64,000 nucleotides of DNA from contig CM053272.1 of the NCBI GenBank assembly GCA_028583415.1, forward strand, positions 78,051,479 through 78,115,478. The letters are read 5' to 3'. The stretch is from Protea cynaroides. Lineage: Eukaryota; Streptophyta; Magnoliopsida; Proteales; Proteaceae. The notes under the pieces were generated by a model, which did not search any database, was not told the origin of the DNA, and saw nothing but the letters and a program-made list of their open reading frames with translations. Below, piece by piece: positions 1-8,810 of the stretch. The translations under genes were made by a program, and so were the position numbers. Position 1 is the first letter of the stretch. Each line of letters opens with the position of its first letter.

Positions 1-273
1 TCTCAACATCATTGTAATCCCCCACCACCTGGAGGTTACAATAGAACTGGCATACCAAATCCGGACAGGTGCATGCGTCGTAAGTGATGACTGGGAGCCA
101 TCCCATATCACCAAATGCCCTCTCCACATTGAACAGGGCTAACTCAGCCAAGTTCACCTTACGACCACCCTCTACTTTCTTGCGAGCGTAGTGGGCATAC
201 TGTGCCTCAGCTTCATTAGAGCGGAAACGAAGAGGATCACGAACTCTAGGTACTTTGGTACGAGCCATGATAT
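1..273 (-). CDS. Antisense accessory ORF of element A, coding exon, truncated by window edge
   Basis: Read on the minus strand, an ATG at 268 opens an uninterrupted frame of 89 codons to the window edge. The product starts MARTKVPRVRDPLRF and contains GDMGWLPVITYD and a QFYCNLQVV motif. It is clearly the same protein as the accessory ORFs of C (62454 onward) and B (28583 downward). The family resembles the domain annotated in plants as putative plant transposon protein; its function is unknown. It lies in the retrotransposon leader, opposite in sense to gag. A 3' splice-site-like tract (pyrimidines then ACAG) ends five bases before the ATG, which supports this start. Confidence 0.8.
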
Positions 274-715
274 CTGTAAATAAGGAAGAAAAACAAATAG
301 TATATTAGTAGAGAGTAAAAACCAAAAATTGGGACATTATAACGACGTAAGTTGGCAAAAGCCTCACTTGTCACCCACACCCGTGGGCAGGAGGACTTAC
401 GTAGGTTCTAACATATCCTACAACACTCACATAGTAGGAAATTCTAACTAATGGGATCCAATTTGAAGAAATTGCGAGAAATCAAAAAATTTGACAAATT
501 AGGGCAAAAAGAGCAAAAATTCAAGTTTCTCGATAACCAACCGATGAAACTCAAAAAAGTTTGAGGGCTTTCGTTCCTCGAGACACCAATAACAAAAGCC
601 CCCAATAAAAATCAAATTTTTACGGTTGGAAAAAGTTTAATTTGAAAAATACAAGTTAAATGGGCGAAAACCTAGAAAGGGAAACCTAAAAACAGGTAAA
701 AATGAGGAAACCTAC
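274..715 (-). other. Candidate intron of the antisense accessory gene (element A)
   Basis: On the minus strand a donor (CTACAG then GTAGGTTT) begins at 715 and an acceptor (pyrimidine tract, TTTACAG) ends at 274, giving 442 bp of T-rich sequence with no useful coding. Corresponding segments are 443 bp in B and 441 bp in C, with matching boundaries, although B belongs to a different LTR family. Splicing is inferred from boundaries and conservation only; no transcript is seen here. Confidence 0.65.
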
Positions 716-870
716 CTGTAGGAATGATGTGGACGTTGAAACACGGACCCAAATTGACCAATATAGCGGAGTGGCACTGTAGCAACTCAGAGGTGGGAGA
801 CAAGTCGAAACGGGGAAGAAATAATGGGAAATGAACCCAGAATCGGACCTTAAAAATCTAATTTTTGGTC
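716..870 (-). other. Candidate 5' exon/UTR of antisense accessory gene (element A)
   Basis: This is the minus-strand sequence immediately before the candidate donor. It contains GAGTTGCTACAGT, also found at the same place in C (+ strand, about 61934-61946) and, as the core GAGTTGCTACAGT, in B. It has no ATG-led ORF of note, so it is best read as an untranslated exon or its promoter-proximal region. The far boundary is approximate. Confidence 0.45.
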
Positions 871-1155
871 TGGGGGTCGGACAATTCGACCAGGATCATC
901 AACCCCCATATCGACCCCCGTATCGACCCCCAGCTCTTGGGAATCTGACAGAAAACCAGGGGTCACACCTGGGGGTCGGACATCCATCGACCCCCATATC
1001 GACCCCCAGCTTTCGGGAACTTGGCAGTAAACCAGGGGTCGCACCTGGGGGTCGGACACCCATCGACCCCCGCATCAACCCCCGGCTCTCGGGAAGAACA
1101 GGTTATTCTTAGGGTCGGATACTGAGGGTCGGACATACCATCGACCCTGCATAGA
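871..1155 (+). promoter_or_regulatory. GGGTCG/CGACCC motif cluster in leader of element A
   Basis: Repeated short blocks of GGGGGTCG and its reverse complement CGACCCCC recur at intervals of about 15-40 bp, interleaved with CCAGCTCTTGGGA-like spacers. There are two clear longer repeats of about 100 bp (near 930 and 1030). It lies between the antisense accessory gene and gag, where transcription in the two directions would diverge. The same motif clusters occur in this family's LTRs. The regulatory role is inferred from position. Confidence 0.6.
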
Positions 1156-1286
1156 AAAATAGTATTTTTCGTAGAATGAGCTGAAAATTTCAAAATTTTA
1201 TATCGGTTAGCGTGCCTACATGAAGTATAAATGATTGTCTCACATATTTTGATGATTTTTAGGCACCCCCATTCTCAGGAGAAAAT

Positions 1287-2600
1287 ATGTCTGGACGTAG
1301 AGTAACCAGGCAGAGCCAAAATGCAGTTCCACCACCACCACCTGTGGAGGAAACTAGTCAAGAAAATATGTATGCACAGGAAAATCCACAGGTTGCACCA
1401 CCAGAAAATCCAGGTCAGGCAAATCCTACAAACTTTTCACCTCCACCACCGGAGCTAGCAACCGTAGTTATGAACCTAGCACAGCAGCTGCAACAAATGC
1501 AACATGCACAGGCTCAAATGCAAGTGGCAATGGGGATTATGTTCCAGGCCGCACATGCTACACCCATGACGACTGGACAAGCCAGTGCAGCACCGGTGGG
1601 TAACCACCCAGCACCTCAAACACCTCAACCACCAGCTGCACAGATTCCAGTACCAGGTCCAGAAGCAGCTCAGGTTAATTATCAGTATCCACAACCTTTG
1701 TTTGGGGCATACCCCCAAAATCAGATGGATCACTCTCGACTGGTTGAGAGATTCTTGAAGATCAAGCCAAAGGAGTTTAACGGTAAACCGTCTGATCCTT
1801 TATGGCCAGCACATTGGATAGATGAGATGGAGAGAAATTTTATTATGATGACTATTACAGAAGAAGAAAAGGTATTATATGCCACCTTCATGCTAAAAGG
1901 CGATGCACATCATTGGTGGAAATCTACAAGGGCCTATCTATTGACCAAGCACGCCCTATTAACTTGGGCTATTTATAAAGAAGCTTTCTTTGAGAAGTAT
2001 TTTTCCCGAAGCTTCAGAGATTCTATGGAGAAGGAGTTCCTGAGTTTATATCAGGGCCAGATGTTCGTGGATGCATATCAACAGCGTTATGAGGAGTTGT
2101 TTTTCTTTGCACCACTTAGTATGCAAGAAGAAGACACTAAGACCCGTAGGTTTGTCACGGGACTTAGAGGAAGCATCAGAGGGCACGTTCTGGGTTTAGA
2201 AAAGAAGATATACAATGAAGCTGTCCAAATTGCTCGAGTTATAGAATCGAGCCAGAAGAAAAGTTATTTTACACAGAACAGAGGCATAAAAAGACCAGCC
2301 GGAAATGCTTATAACGGAGGTAACAACAAGACCTTTAAACCCTTCCGTGCTCAAGGCTTTACTGCTGCATCCAAGACTACCCCAGTAACTCAACAGCAAC
2401 CAAAGCCAAATTCTGAAGGTCCGAGATGTTATAACTGCAGCCAAACGGGACATATGGCAAGGGAGTGTCCTAAGCCCAAGAAGCACTTACATCAAGGACG
2501 AGTATATGTTTTTACATCCAAGGATGCTGTCGCATCACCCGATGTGGTCACAGGTATAACCAAAACCTTTAAAGTTGTATTACATTGTATGAGCATGTAG
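1287..2600 (+). CDS. gag: Gag polyprotein of element A
   Basis: The structural protein of 437 residues would assemble into the cytoplasmic particle and package element RNA. Residues 1-150 are Pro/Gln-rich. Residues about 150-330 form the retrotransposon gag core (VERFLKIKPKEFNGKP; an AHHWWKSTRAY stretch). A CCHC zinc knuckle, CYNCSQTGHMAREC, is at about 381-394. The ATG follows the GC-motif cluster and starts MSGRRVTRQS, matched by MAGCRATRQS in C, which supports the start. The frame ends at TAG 2598-2600, inside a 68-bp segment that looks like an intron (2554-2621). If that is spliced out, gag joins protease in frame; if retained, this shorter Gag is made. Confidence 0.9.
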   Translation: MSGRRVTRQSQNAVPPPPPVEETSQENMYAQENPQVAPPENPGQANPTNFSPPPPELATVVMNLAQQLQQMQHAQAQMQVAMGIMFQAAHATPMTTGQASAAPVGNHPAPQTPQPPAAQIPVPGPEAAQVNYQYPQPLFGAYPQNQMDHSRLVERFLKIKPKEFNGKPSDPLWPAHWIDEMERNFIMMTITEEEKVLYATFMLKGDAHHWWKSTRAYLLTKHALLTWAIYKEAFFEKYFSRSFRDSMEKEFLSLYQGQMFVDAYQQRYEELFFFAPLSMQEEDTKTRRFVTGLRGSIRGHVLGLEKKIYNEAVQIARVIESSQKKSYFTQNRGIKRPAGNAYNGGNNKTFKPFRAQGFTAASKTTPVTQQQPKPNSEGPRCYNCSQTGHMARECPKPKKHLHQGRVYVFTSKDAVASPDVVTGITKTFKVVLHCMSM

Positions 2601-2621
2601 ACTAAGTAAAATAAATCACAG
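2554..2621 (+). other. Candidate 68-bp intron between gag and protease (element A)
   Basis: The sequence reads CACAG then GTATAACC at the left and AAATCACAG then GTATCG at the right. Length is 68 bp, not a multiple of three, AT-rich, with in-frame stops. Exon phase is G|GT on both sides. Taking gag from 1287 and removing 2554-2621 puts the next codon at 2624, which is exactly the protease-RT frame. C has the same arrangement with 71 bp. Confidence 0.7.
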
Positions 2622-5600
2622 GTATCGTATCCATAAATGGCATACCCGCCAGAGTACTCTTTGACTCAGGAGCTACTCATTCCTTTATATCTGTGTCATT
2701 TGGGAAGAAACTGAACCTACCCATCAAAACATTGGACTACAAACTACTTGTACGGTCACCGATGGGGTTAGAAGTGGAGTTAGAGAAAGGTTATGGGCCA
2801 TGTCCAGTTCTCATTGGCGAGAAAACCTTAGATGCAACCTTGATCCAACTTGGGATGGCACACTTTGACGTCATCTTGGGAATGGACTGGTTTGCTCGGC
2901 ATTCTACGAACCTACTATGCACCGAAAAGAAAGTAACATTTAAAGACAAAGAAGGAGCAGAATTCAGTTTTGTGGGAACCAAACTTCCACGTAAACGCAA
3001 GCTCATACTCTCAGCACTAAAGGCTAAGAAGTGCCTTGAGAAGGGGGTAGTCGGGTATCTAGTATCCGTGGTCGACCTCACCAAGGAAGCACCACAGATG
3101 GAAGATATTGATGTCGTACGGGACTACCCCAAATTGTTTCCTGAGGAACTACCAGGATTACCACCCGACCAAGCCACAGAGTTTGTAATAGATCTTATAC
3201 CTGGAGCCGCACTAGTTTCAAAAGCACCTTATAGAATGGCTCCTACTGAACTGAAGGAATTGAAAGTGCAACTATAGGAACTGTTGGACAAGGGTTATAT
3301 TCGACCCAGTATATCACCATGGGGAGCACCAGTATTGTTTGTAAGAAAGAAGGACGGTAGTGTTCGATTATGTATCGACTATCGGGAGCTGAATAAACTG
3401 ACAATCAAGAATCGGTATCTACTACCTCGGATCGATGACTTGTTCGATCAGTTGCAAGGAGCAAAAGTATTTTCTAAGATCGATCATCGGTCAGGCTACC
3501 ATCAGTTGAAGATTAAAGATGGCGATATTCCTAAGATAGCTTTCAGGACCAGGTATGGACATTATGAATTCTTGGTCATGTCTTTTGGATTAACAAACGC
3601 ACCAGCAACTTTCATGGAACTTATGAACCGGGTTATCCATGATATATTGGATACGTCGGTTATTGTATTTATTGATGATATATTGGTATATTCCAAGGAC
3701 AAAGAAACCCATATTAAGAACCTAAACGCCACCCTATAGCGTTTAAGGAAAGAGAAGCTATATGCCAAATTTACCAAATGTGAGTTTTGGCTAAGTGAAG
3801 TCGCCTTCCTAGGCCATGTTGTATCCACTGAAGGAATCAAAGTGGACCCCAGCAAGATCGAGGCTATTGTAAAATGGGAAGCACCAAAGAGCGTTATCGA
3901 AATTAGAAGCTTTCTGGGTCTCGCTGGTTATTATCGAAGATTTGTGGAAGACTATTCCCGGATTGCCGTACCTCTCACCAGTTTGACTAAGAAAGGTGAA
4001 AATTTTGTGTGGACAGATAAATGTGAGAAGAGCTTCCAAACATTGAAGACTAGATTGATATCCGCTCTGATTTTGACTATTCCCGTTTTCGGACAGTCAT
4101 TTACCTTGTACACGGATGCGTCGGGATTGGGATTAGGATGTGTGCTTATGAAAGGAGAACAAGTAATTGCTTATGCCTCGAGACAGTTGAAAAAACATGA
4201 GAAAAATTATCTCACTCATGATTTGGAGTTAGCAGCAGTAGTACATGCTGTCAAGATATGGAGACATTACCTATACGGAGAGAAGTTCCAGATTAAATCG
4301 GACCATAAGAGTCTTACTTATTTATTTAATCAAAAGGAGTTGAATATGAGACAAAGAAGATGGCTGGAACTACTGAAAGACTATGACTGTGATACCCAGT
4401 ATCATCCGGGGAAAGCTAATGTAGTAGCAGATGCGTTGAGCAGAAAGGCAATGATAAAATCTCAAGTGGAGGTTAGCACAACTGCGGCAATGTGTACTAC
4501 AGGAATGGTATTCAATCACGGCAATGAGCAGTATATGATAGATACAATTGATGGATCAGCCAACCAAGGGTTTATTCATCGGTTTTCAAATATGTTCGCT
4601 GCATTGAAGATTATACCGGATATAATTGATGAAGTGAAGACAGCTATCAAGGCAGACCCTTACCTGAGAACGGTACAAGAAGACATCGAAAAAGGTAGGA
4701 CTAACCCTGAGTTCACCTTGGACGAAGAGAAGGTACTGAATTACAAAGGAAGGATATGTGTACCCGAAATAGAGAGTGTGGAAATTAGACACCGACTGAT
4801 GAAAGAAGCCCATACCACCATCTATTCGATACATCCTGGAAGTACAAAAATGTATCATGACCTAAAGAAACTATATTGGTGGAGAGGAATGAAAGCAGAG
4901 GTAGCCAAGTTCGTGTCTCAATGCCTAAATTGTCAGAAAGTAAAGGCTGAACGACAAAGATCCACAGGACTGTTACAGCCATTACCGAAACCAGCATGGA
5001 AATGGGACTGCATCACTATGGACTTCGTCACGGGATTACCACTGACTTCTCGAGTGGTTGACGCAGTTTGGGTGATTGTAGACCGTCTGACTAAGACAGC
5101 TCACTTTATACCGATACAACCTCAGTATACACTAGAAAGGTTAGCAAAGCTGTATGTGGATAATATTGTTTGATTGCACGGTGTACCAGAGAGCATTGTG
5201 TCCGATAGAGATCCACGATTTACTTCCAAGTTTTGGGAAAGAATGCAAATGGCTATGGGTACAACATTGAAATTTAGTACTGCATTCCATCCACAGACAG
5301 ATGGACAGTCAGAGCATACAATCCAGATTCTAGAAGATATGCTACGAGCATGTGTAATTGATTTCAAAGGATCATGGGATGAAAAGCTACCACTGATCAA
5401 GTTCGATTATAACAATAGCTATCAGGCTACTATACAGATGTCACCCTATGAAGCACTGTATGGCAGAAAGTGTCGAACTCCTTTATTTTGGAACGAAGTT
5501 GGAGAACGTAGTATTGTTGGGCCAGAATTTGTTGAAGTGACTTGCCACGTGGTCGACATTATCAAGGAAAGAGTGAGAACAGCCCAGAATCGTCAGAAGC

Positions 5601-6121
5601 AATATGCAGATACTCGACGCAGAGATCTTGAGTTCGTTGTGGGTGAAAAAGTATTCTTGAAGGTATCACCTATGCGAGGTCTGAAACGGTTTGGACAGAA
5701 AGGGAAACTAAGTCCAAGATATGTCGGGCCATATGAGATTCTAGCTAAGCTTGGAAAAGTGGCTTACCAGTTAGCACTACCACCAGCTATGTCAAGTGTG
5801 CATGACGTATTTCATATTTCCTTATTGAAGAAGTATGTCAAGGATCCAACACACGTTCTGACAATAGACCTACCGGATTTGACTGATGATTTGACATTTG
5901 AAGTAACACCAACTGAAATCACCAGCCGAAAGGTTCAACGACTACGCAACCAAGATATCTATTATGTTAAGGTCACTTGGAGAAGTAGAAACATGGAAGA
6001 AATTACATGGGAGGAAGAGAATGCTATGCGAAAGCAATACCCTCACTTATTTGATTCAGAAGGTACGTACAATTTTGAGGATGAAATTTTTATATGTAGA
6101 GGGGAGTTGTACGACCCGTAA
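2622..6121 (+). pseudogene. pol: Pol of element A (protease, RT, RNase H, integrase, chromodomain), three stops
   Basis: One continuous frame runs the whole length, broken only by TAG 3275-3277, TAG 3737-3739 and TGA 5171-5173. Protease has the aspartic motif DSGATHSF (about 2675). RT has the WGAPVLFV and CIDYRELNK blocks and FIDD at 3668-3679. RNase H has YTDASGLGLG, SDHKSL and VVADALSRK. The integrase has an H2C2 zinc region ending CLNCQKVKAE, catalytic Asp in MDFVTG, SDRDPRF, and Glu in GQSEHT. RYVGPYEIL is the GPY/F motif, followed by a chromodomain (VTWRSRNMEEITWEEE). The stop codon lies inside the LTR. The two TAGs replace CAG and the TGA probably CGA, consistent with C-to-T decay. It is not functional as it stands. 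Confidence 0.92.
6095..6107 (+). other. Polypurine tract of element A
   Basis: The tract GTAGAGGGGAG precedes the LTR start TGTACGACCC directly. This is where plus-strand DNA synthesis would be primed. The tract also codes the end of pol in frame (RGEL). Unlike B and K, only one copy is present. Confidence 0.75.
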
Positions 6122-8348
6122 CAAACTAACTCGGTCTTACCACCTTGAACCAGGTTTACCCATCTTGGTTGAGCAAAATAGACCAAGGGCGTGAAGGAGA
6201 TCGTGATCCCAGGTATTAAATCGACCTAAAAACACTTAAATTAAGGGGAGGGTCGCATACCCAGCAAGTGAGGGTCGGACCCCCCAAGATATAAGGTCAG
6301 ACCCCCAGTTTTACAGAGGGGGTCAGACACTTTAGGAACCAGGGGTCGACGGGATCATCGACCCCCAGTTGCCGCCAGAAACAGAAATTAGGAAAGTTTC
6401 CTAATTTCGGTTGGACTCTTTCTAAATCTCAATGGGACTTATTTTAGGAGTTTCTACTCTATAAATAGAATGTCCCTAAGCCTCTTTCACTCCTTTTACA
6501 ACCCTAATTGAATTGAGAGAAAGAGAAGAGAAGGAAGAGAAGAAGAAGAGAAGCAAGTAAAGAAGAAAGCAAAAAGGAGAAGAGTTGTAGAGAAGGAGTA
6601 TTCTTCTCAGGTATGGATACTAATTTCATGAGTTTCTACAGACCTTAGGTTAGATAATGAAGAGAGTATGATCTCGGAGAAACCCAAACCATCAACCCAT
6701 GGTTAGGTTTTCATGGAAAACCATGGGGAAGTCATGAAAGCCATTTAGGTGAATGAATCATGGTTCTAGGCCGTAGAACATGTGTAATATGGACTGTAGT
6801 AGCATGCCATAGGACCCCAAACATGAAGAATGGACTGAAAGTAGAAAAAAATCAACAAAACCCACAGGGGGTCGCATGGGGGGTCGATGGCCAATCGACC
6901 TTACCAGACCCTGAGCATCGACCCCCCAGTGTTCGGGAAGTCCAGAATAGGGGTGGTCGCACCAGGGGTCGATCGTTACTCCGACCCTACCTCCGACCCC
7001 CAGTTAATAGTATGATTTTTAAATTCAGAATAAATTTTAATTAAGTTCTATCGACTCTGTTTGGTCTTCTAGCAATATAATAATAATATAAAGGTGATTC
7101 TAAAGCTTGGAAGAGGATCTATTAACAAGCTATGGTGAGGGAACAAGACCTAAACTAACTGGTTAATAATAAACTGTTTTATTTCTTGAGTCCAATGCCA
7201 TATTGATTCTATGTGTGTATGCTTGTATGTGCATTCAATATGTCATCCAATATTTCTATTATTTGTTCATGCATATTTACTTTATTGTTTATAACATAAT
7301 GTTGATGATGATGATAGGAATAGGCATGTGAATGTTTGTGTTTGGCCAGTGTATATGGTGCGGGTAGGGATGGTATCAACCGGTACTTCGATGCCATTTT
7401 CATTGAGGTATATTGTGCCATAGCCTATTCAAGTTATGTCCGCTGACGTCGTCGTATCGCCATTACCTTAGCAGAACTATTATGTCGTAGAGTATCAGGG
7501 GAGGTGGTCTTGGTCCTTGTAGTCTCTGACTCTACCGGGGGGCCTTAGCTCTATCTCTATGGATGTTCTGAGGGATGCTGGGGTGAGGCCTTGGATACAC
7601 TGTTTGGCATTAGGATTGGTTAGTTGCGAGCCCAGCTTGCAACCCTAGCCAGCATGGGTTTATTTGTTGGTATGGTATCAACCGGTACAGCCATGACCGT
7701 TTTTCATGGGGTGTATATTGTGCCATTCTGGGTGCATGTGGGGCAACGGTGCCATTTTCATTGGGCGTTTCCACACACTAGTGTATAAAGGTGCGGCGGC
7801 CACCTATCCTTTCTATAGCACATTGCAAACTGTAAACCAGACCAAAGATATGATTTGACTGCATGCATATGTATTGTTGCATTGTTTTGTTTGCTCACTG
7901 AGCCATGATGTGTGCTCACCCCTCGACATCAAATATTTTTAGTTGATGATGCAGGTATTACTGTCAAAGATTATATAAATGCTCCAGTGTACGGGAACGT
8001 GGGGGCGATGGAAGTGGAAGATGCATTGGATACACATGACTCCTCTTGCGAGTGCAACTCATGTATTTAGTTTTTTTTCTTTATTTGGATTTATTAAGGA
8101 CATGTATTTGATATTTATTTATGTCTCAGTTGATACAGAATAATTTGCTATTTAAATATTAATATCACAGTAGATTCTCAGTTCATTTTACTTTAAGACT
8201 TCCGCTATTGTGTATTTACTCTGATTATGAATGTGGATGTATGAGGTTTAGATTAGCCGGATACCATCTATACGAGATCCTGGTTGAACCGTTGGTTTGC
8301 TAGCGGTTCATCACACCATTCTGAAGTGTGCGGAATTGGGGTGTGACA
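6108..8348 (+). repeat. 3' LTR of element A (family 1)
   Basis: It begins TGTACGACCCGTA and ends GGGGTGTGACA, 2241 bp. The reverse complement of K's LTR begins TGTAAGACCCGTATC and continues with the same order of blocks, so these are one family. GGGTCG clusters lie at 6244-6368 and 6866-7006; a TATA box lies between them at 6460. A purine-rich leader (6520-6600), then CAGGTATGG, may hold a splice donor. The right end carries the block shared by several families: gctcacc, ttttagatgatgcagg, then a run to the terminal inverted TGTGACA. Confidence 0.9.
6460..6467 (+). promoter_or_regulatory. TATA box in 3' LTR of element A
   Basis: TATAAATA stands 352 bp from the LTR start, upstream of a purine-rich leader, as expected for the pol II promoter of an LTR. 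B has the same octamer 307 bp into its 5' LTR. Confidence 0.7.
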
Positions 8349-8810
8349 AGTACGTTGACTATTACGGGTTTGTTATCACCTATTCCTACTGAGATAGTGG
8401 CGGAGGCTACGACTGAGCATAAGACTGCTCATTAGCGGAGGGTTAGTGGTTAGAGTTCAGCCCAACTACTCTACAGATAGTTTGAGCCATCAAGAGGATC
8501 GTCAAACTTAGTAGTCAGACTTGTAGTTAGGCTTTTATTTCACTTACCTTATTCTATTCATGGGTATGGTTTCGTCCTATGATTACCTACCCATCCCATC
8601 TTGTATGAGATTCACTTGTTATAACTTTTTAAAGCTTATCTCCGTTTAATTTTTATATTATGCTCTTCAATTCTGTATTTGTTCCTTAGTCTCTTCGTAC
8701 AACTTATTCTTATTTTTTGCATTATTTTTATTCACCTAATGTCAACATATAAGTTTTATCGGTGAGTAGGATTAGTAATGGATATAGCGTGACTGTGCTC
8801 AAACCAACTT
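8349..8810 (-). mobile_element. Leader relic of element D1 (minus strand)
   Basis: There is no open frame. The last bases before 8811 (GTGCTCAAACCAACTT) align with the primer-site region of K (GTGCCCTGATACCAAG), so this is the internal leader next to a 5' LTR in minus orientation. Plus-strand sequence around 8400-8500 vaguely resembles the 3' end of C's accessory ORF, but too weakly to call. A inserted into this leader. Confidence 0.5.

Larger units (their letters stand above)
1..8348 (+). mobile_element. Element A: Ty3/Gypsy chromovirus (Tekay-like), 5' LTR outside window
   Basis: This LTR retrotransposon reads, in order, an antisense accessory ORF (cut at the left edge), a GC-motif cluster, gag, a gag/protease mini-intron, pol with chromodomain, a polypurine tract and a 3' LTR. 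The 5' LTR and primer site must lie left of position 1, so no target duplication can be confirmed; the right flank begins AGTAC. It is family 1, sharing LTR start (TGTA.GACCCGTA) and internal sequence with K and C. It is the best-preserved coding copy here: three nonsense codons and no frameshift. It sits inside the leader of the older element D1. Confidence 0.93.

Noticed and set aside
831..1112. 93-codon ORF upstream of gag in A
   Set aside because: Translation of the GGGTCG cluster; Pro-rich peptide from DNA repeats, open also on the other strand.
8349..8810. Possible C-terminal relic of an accessory ORF in D1
   Set aside because: Only a loose resemblance around 8400-8500; not enough to call.
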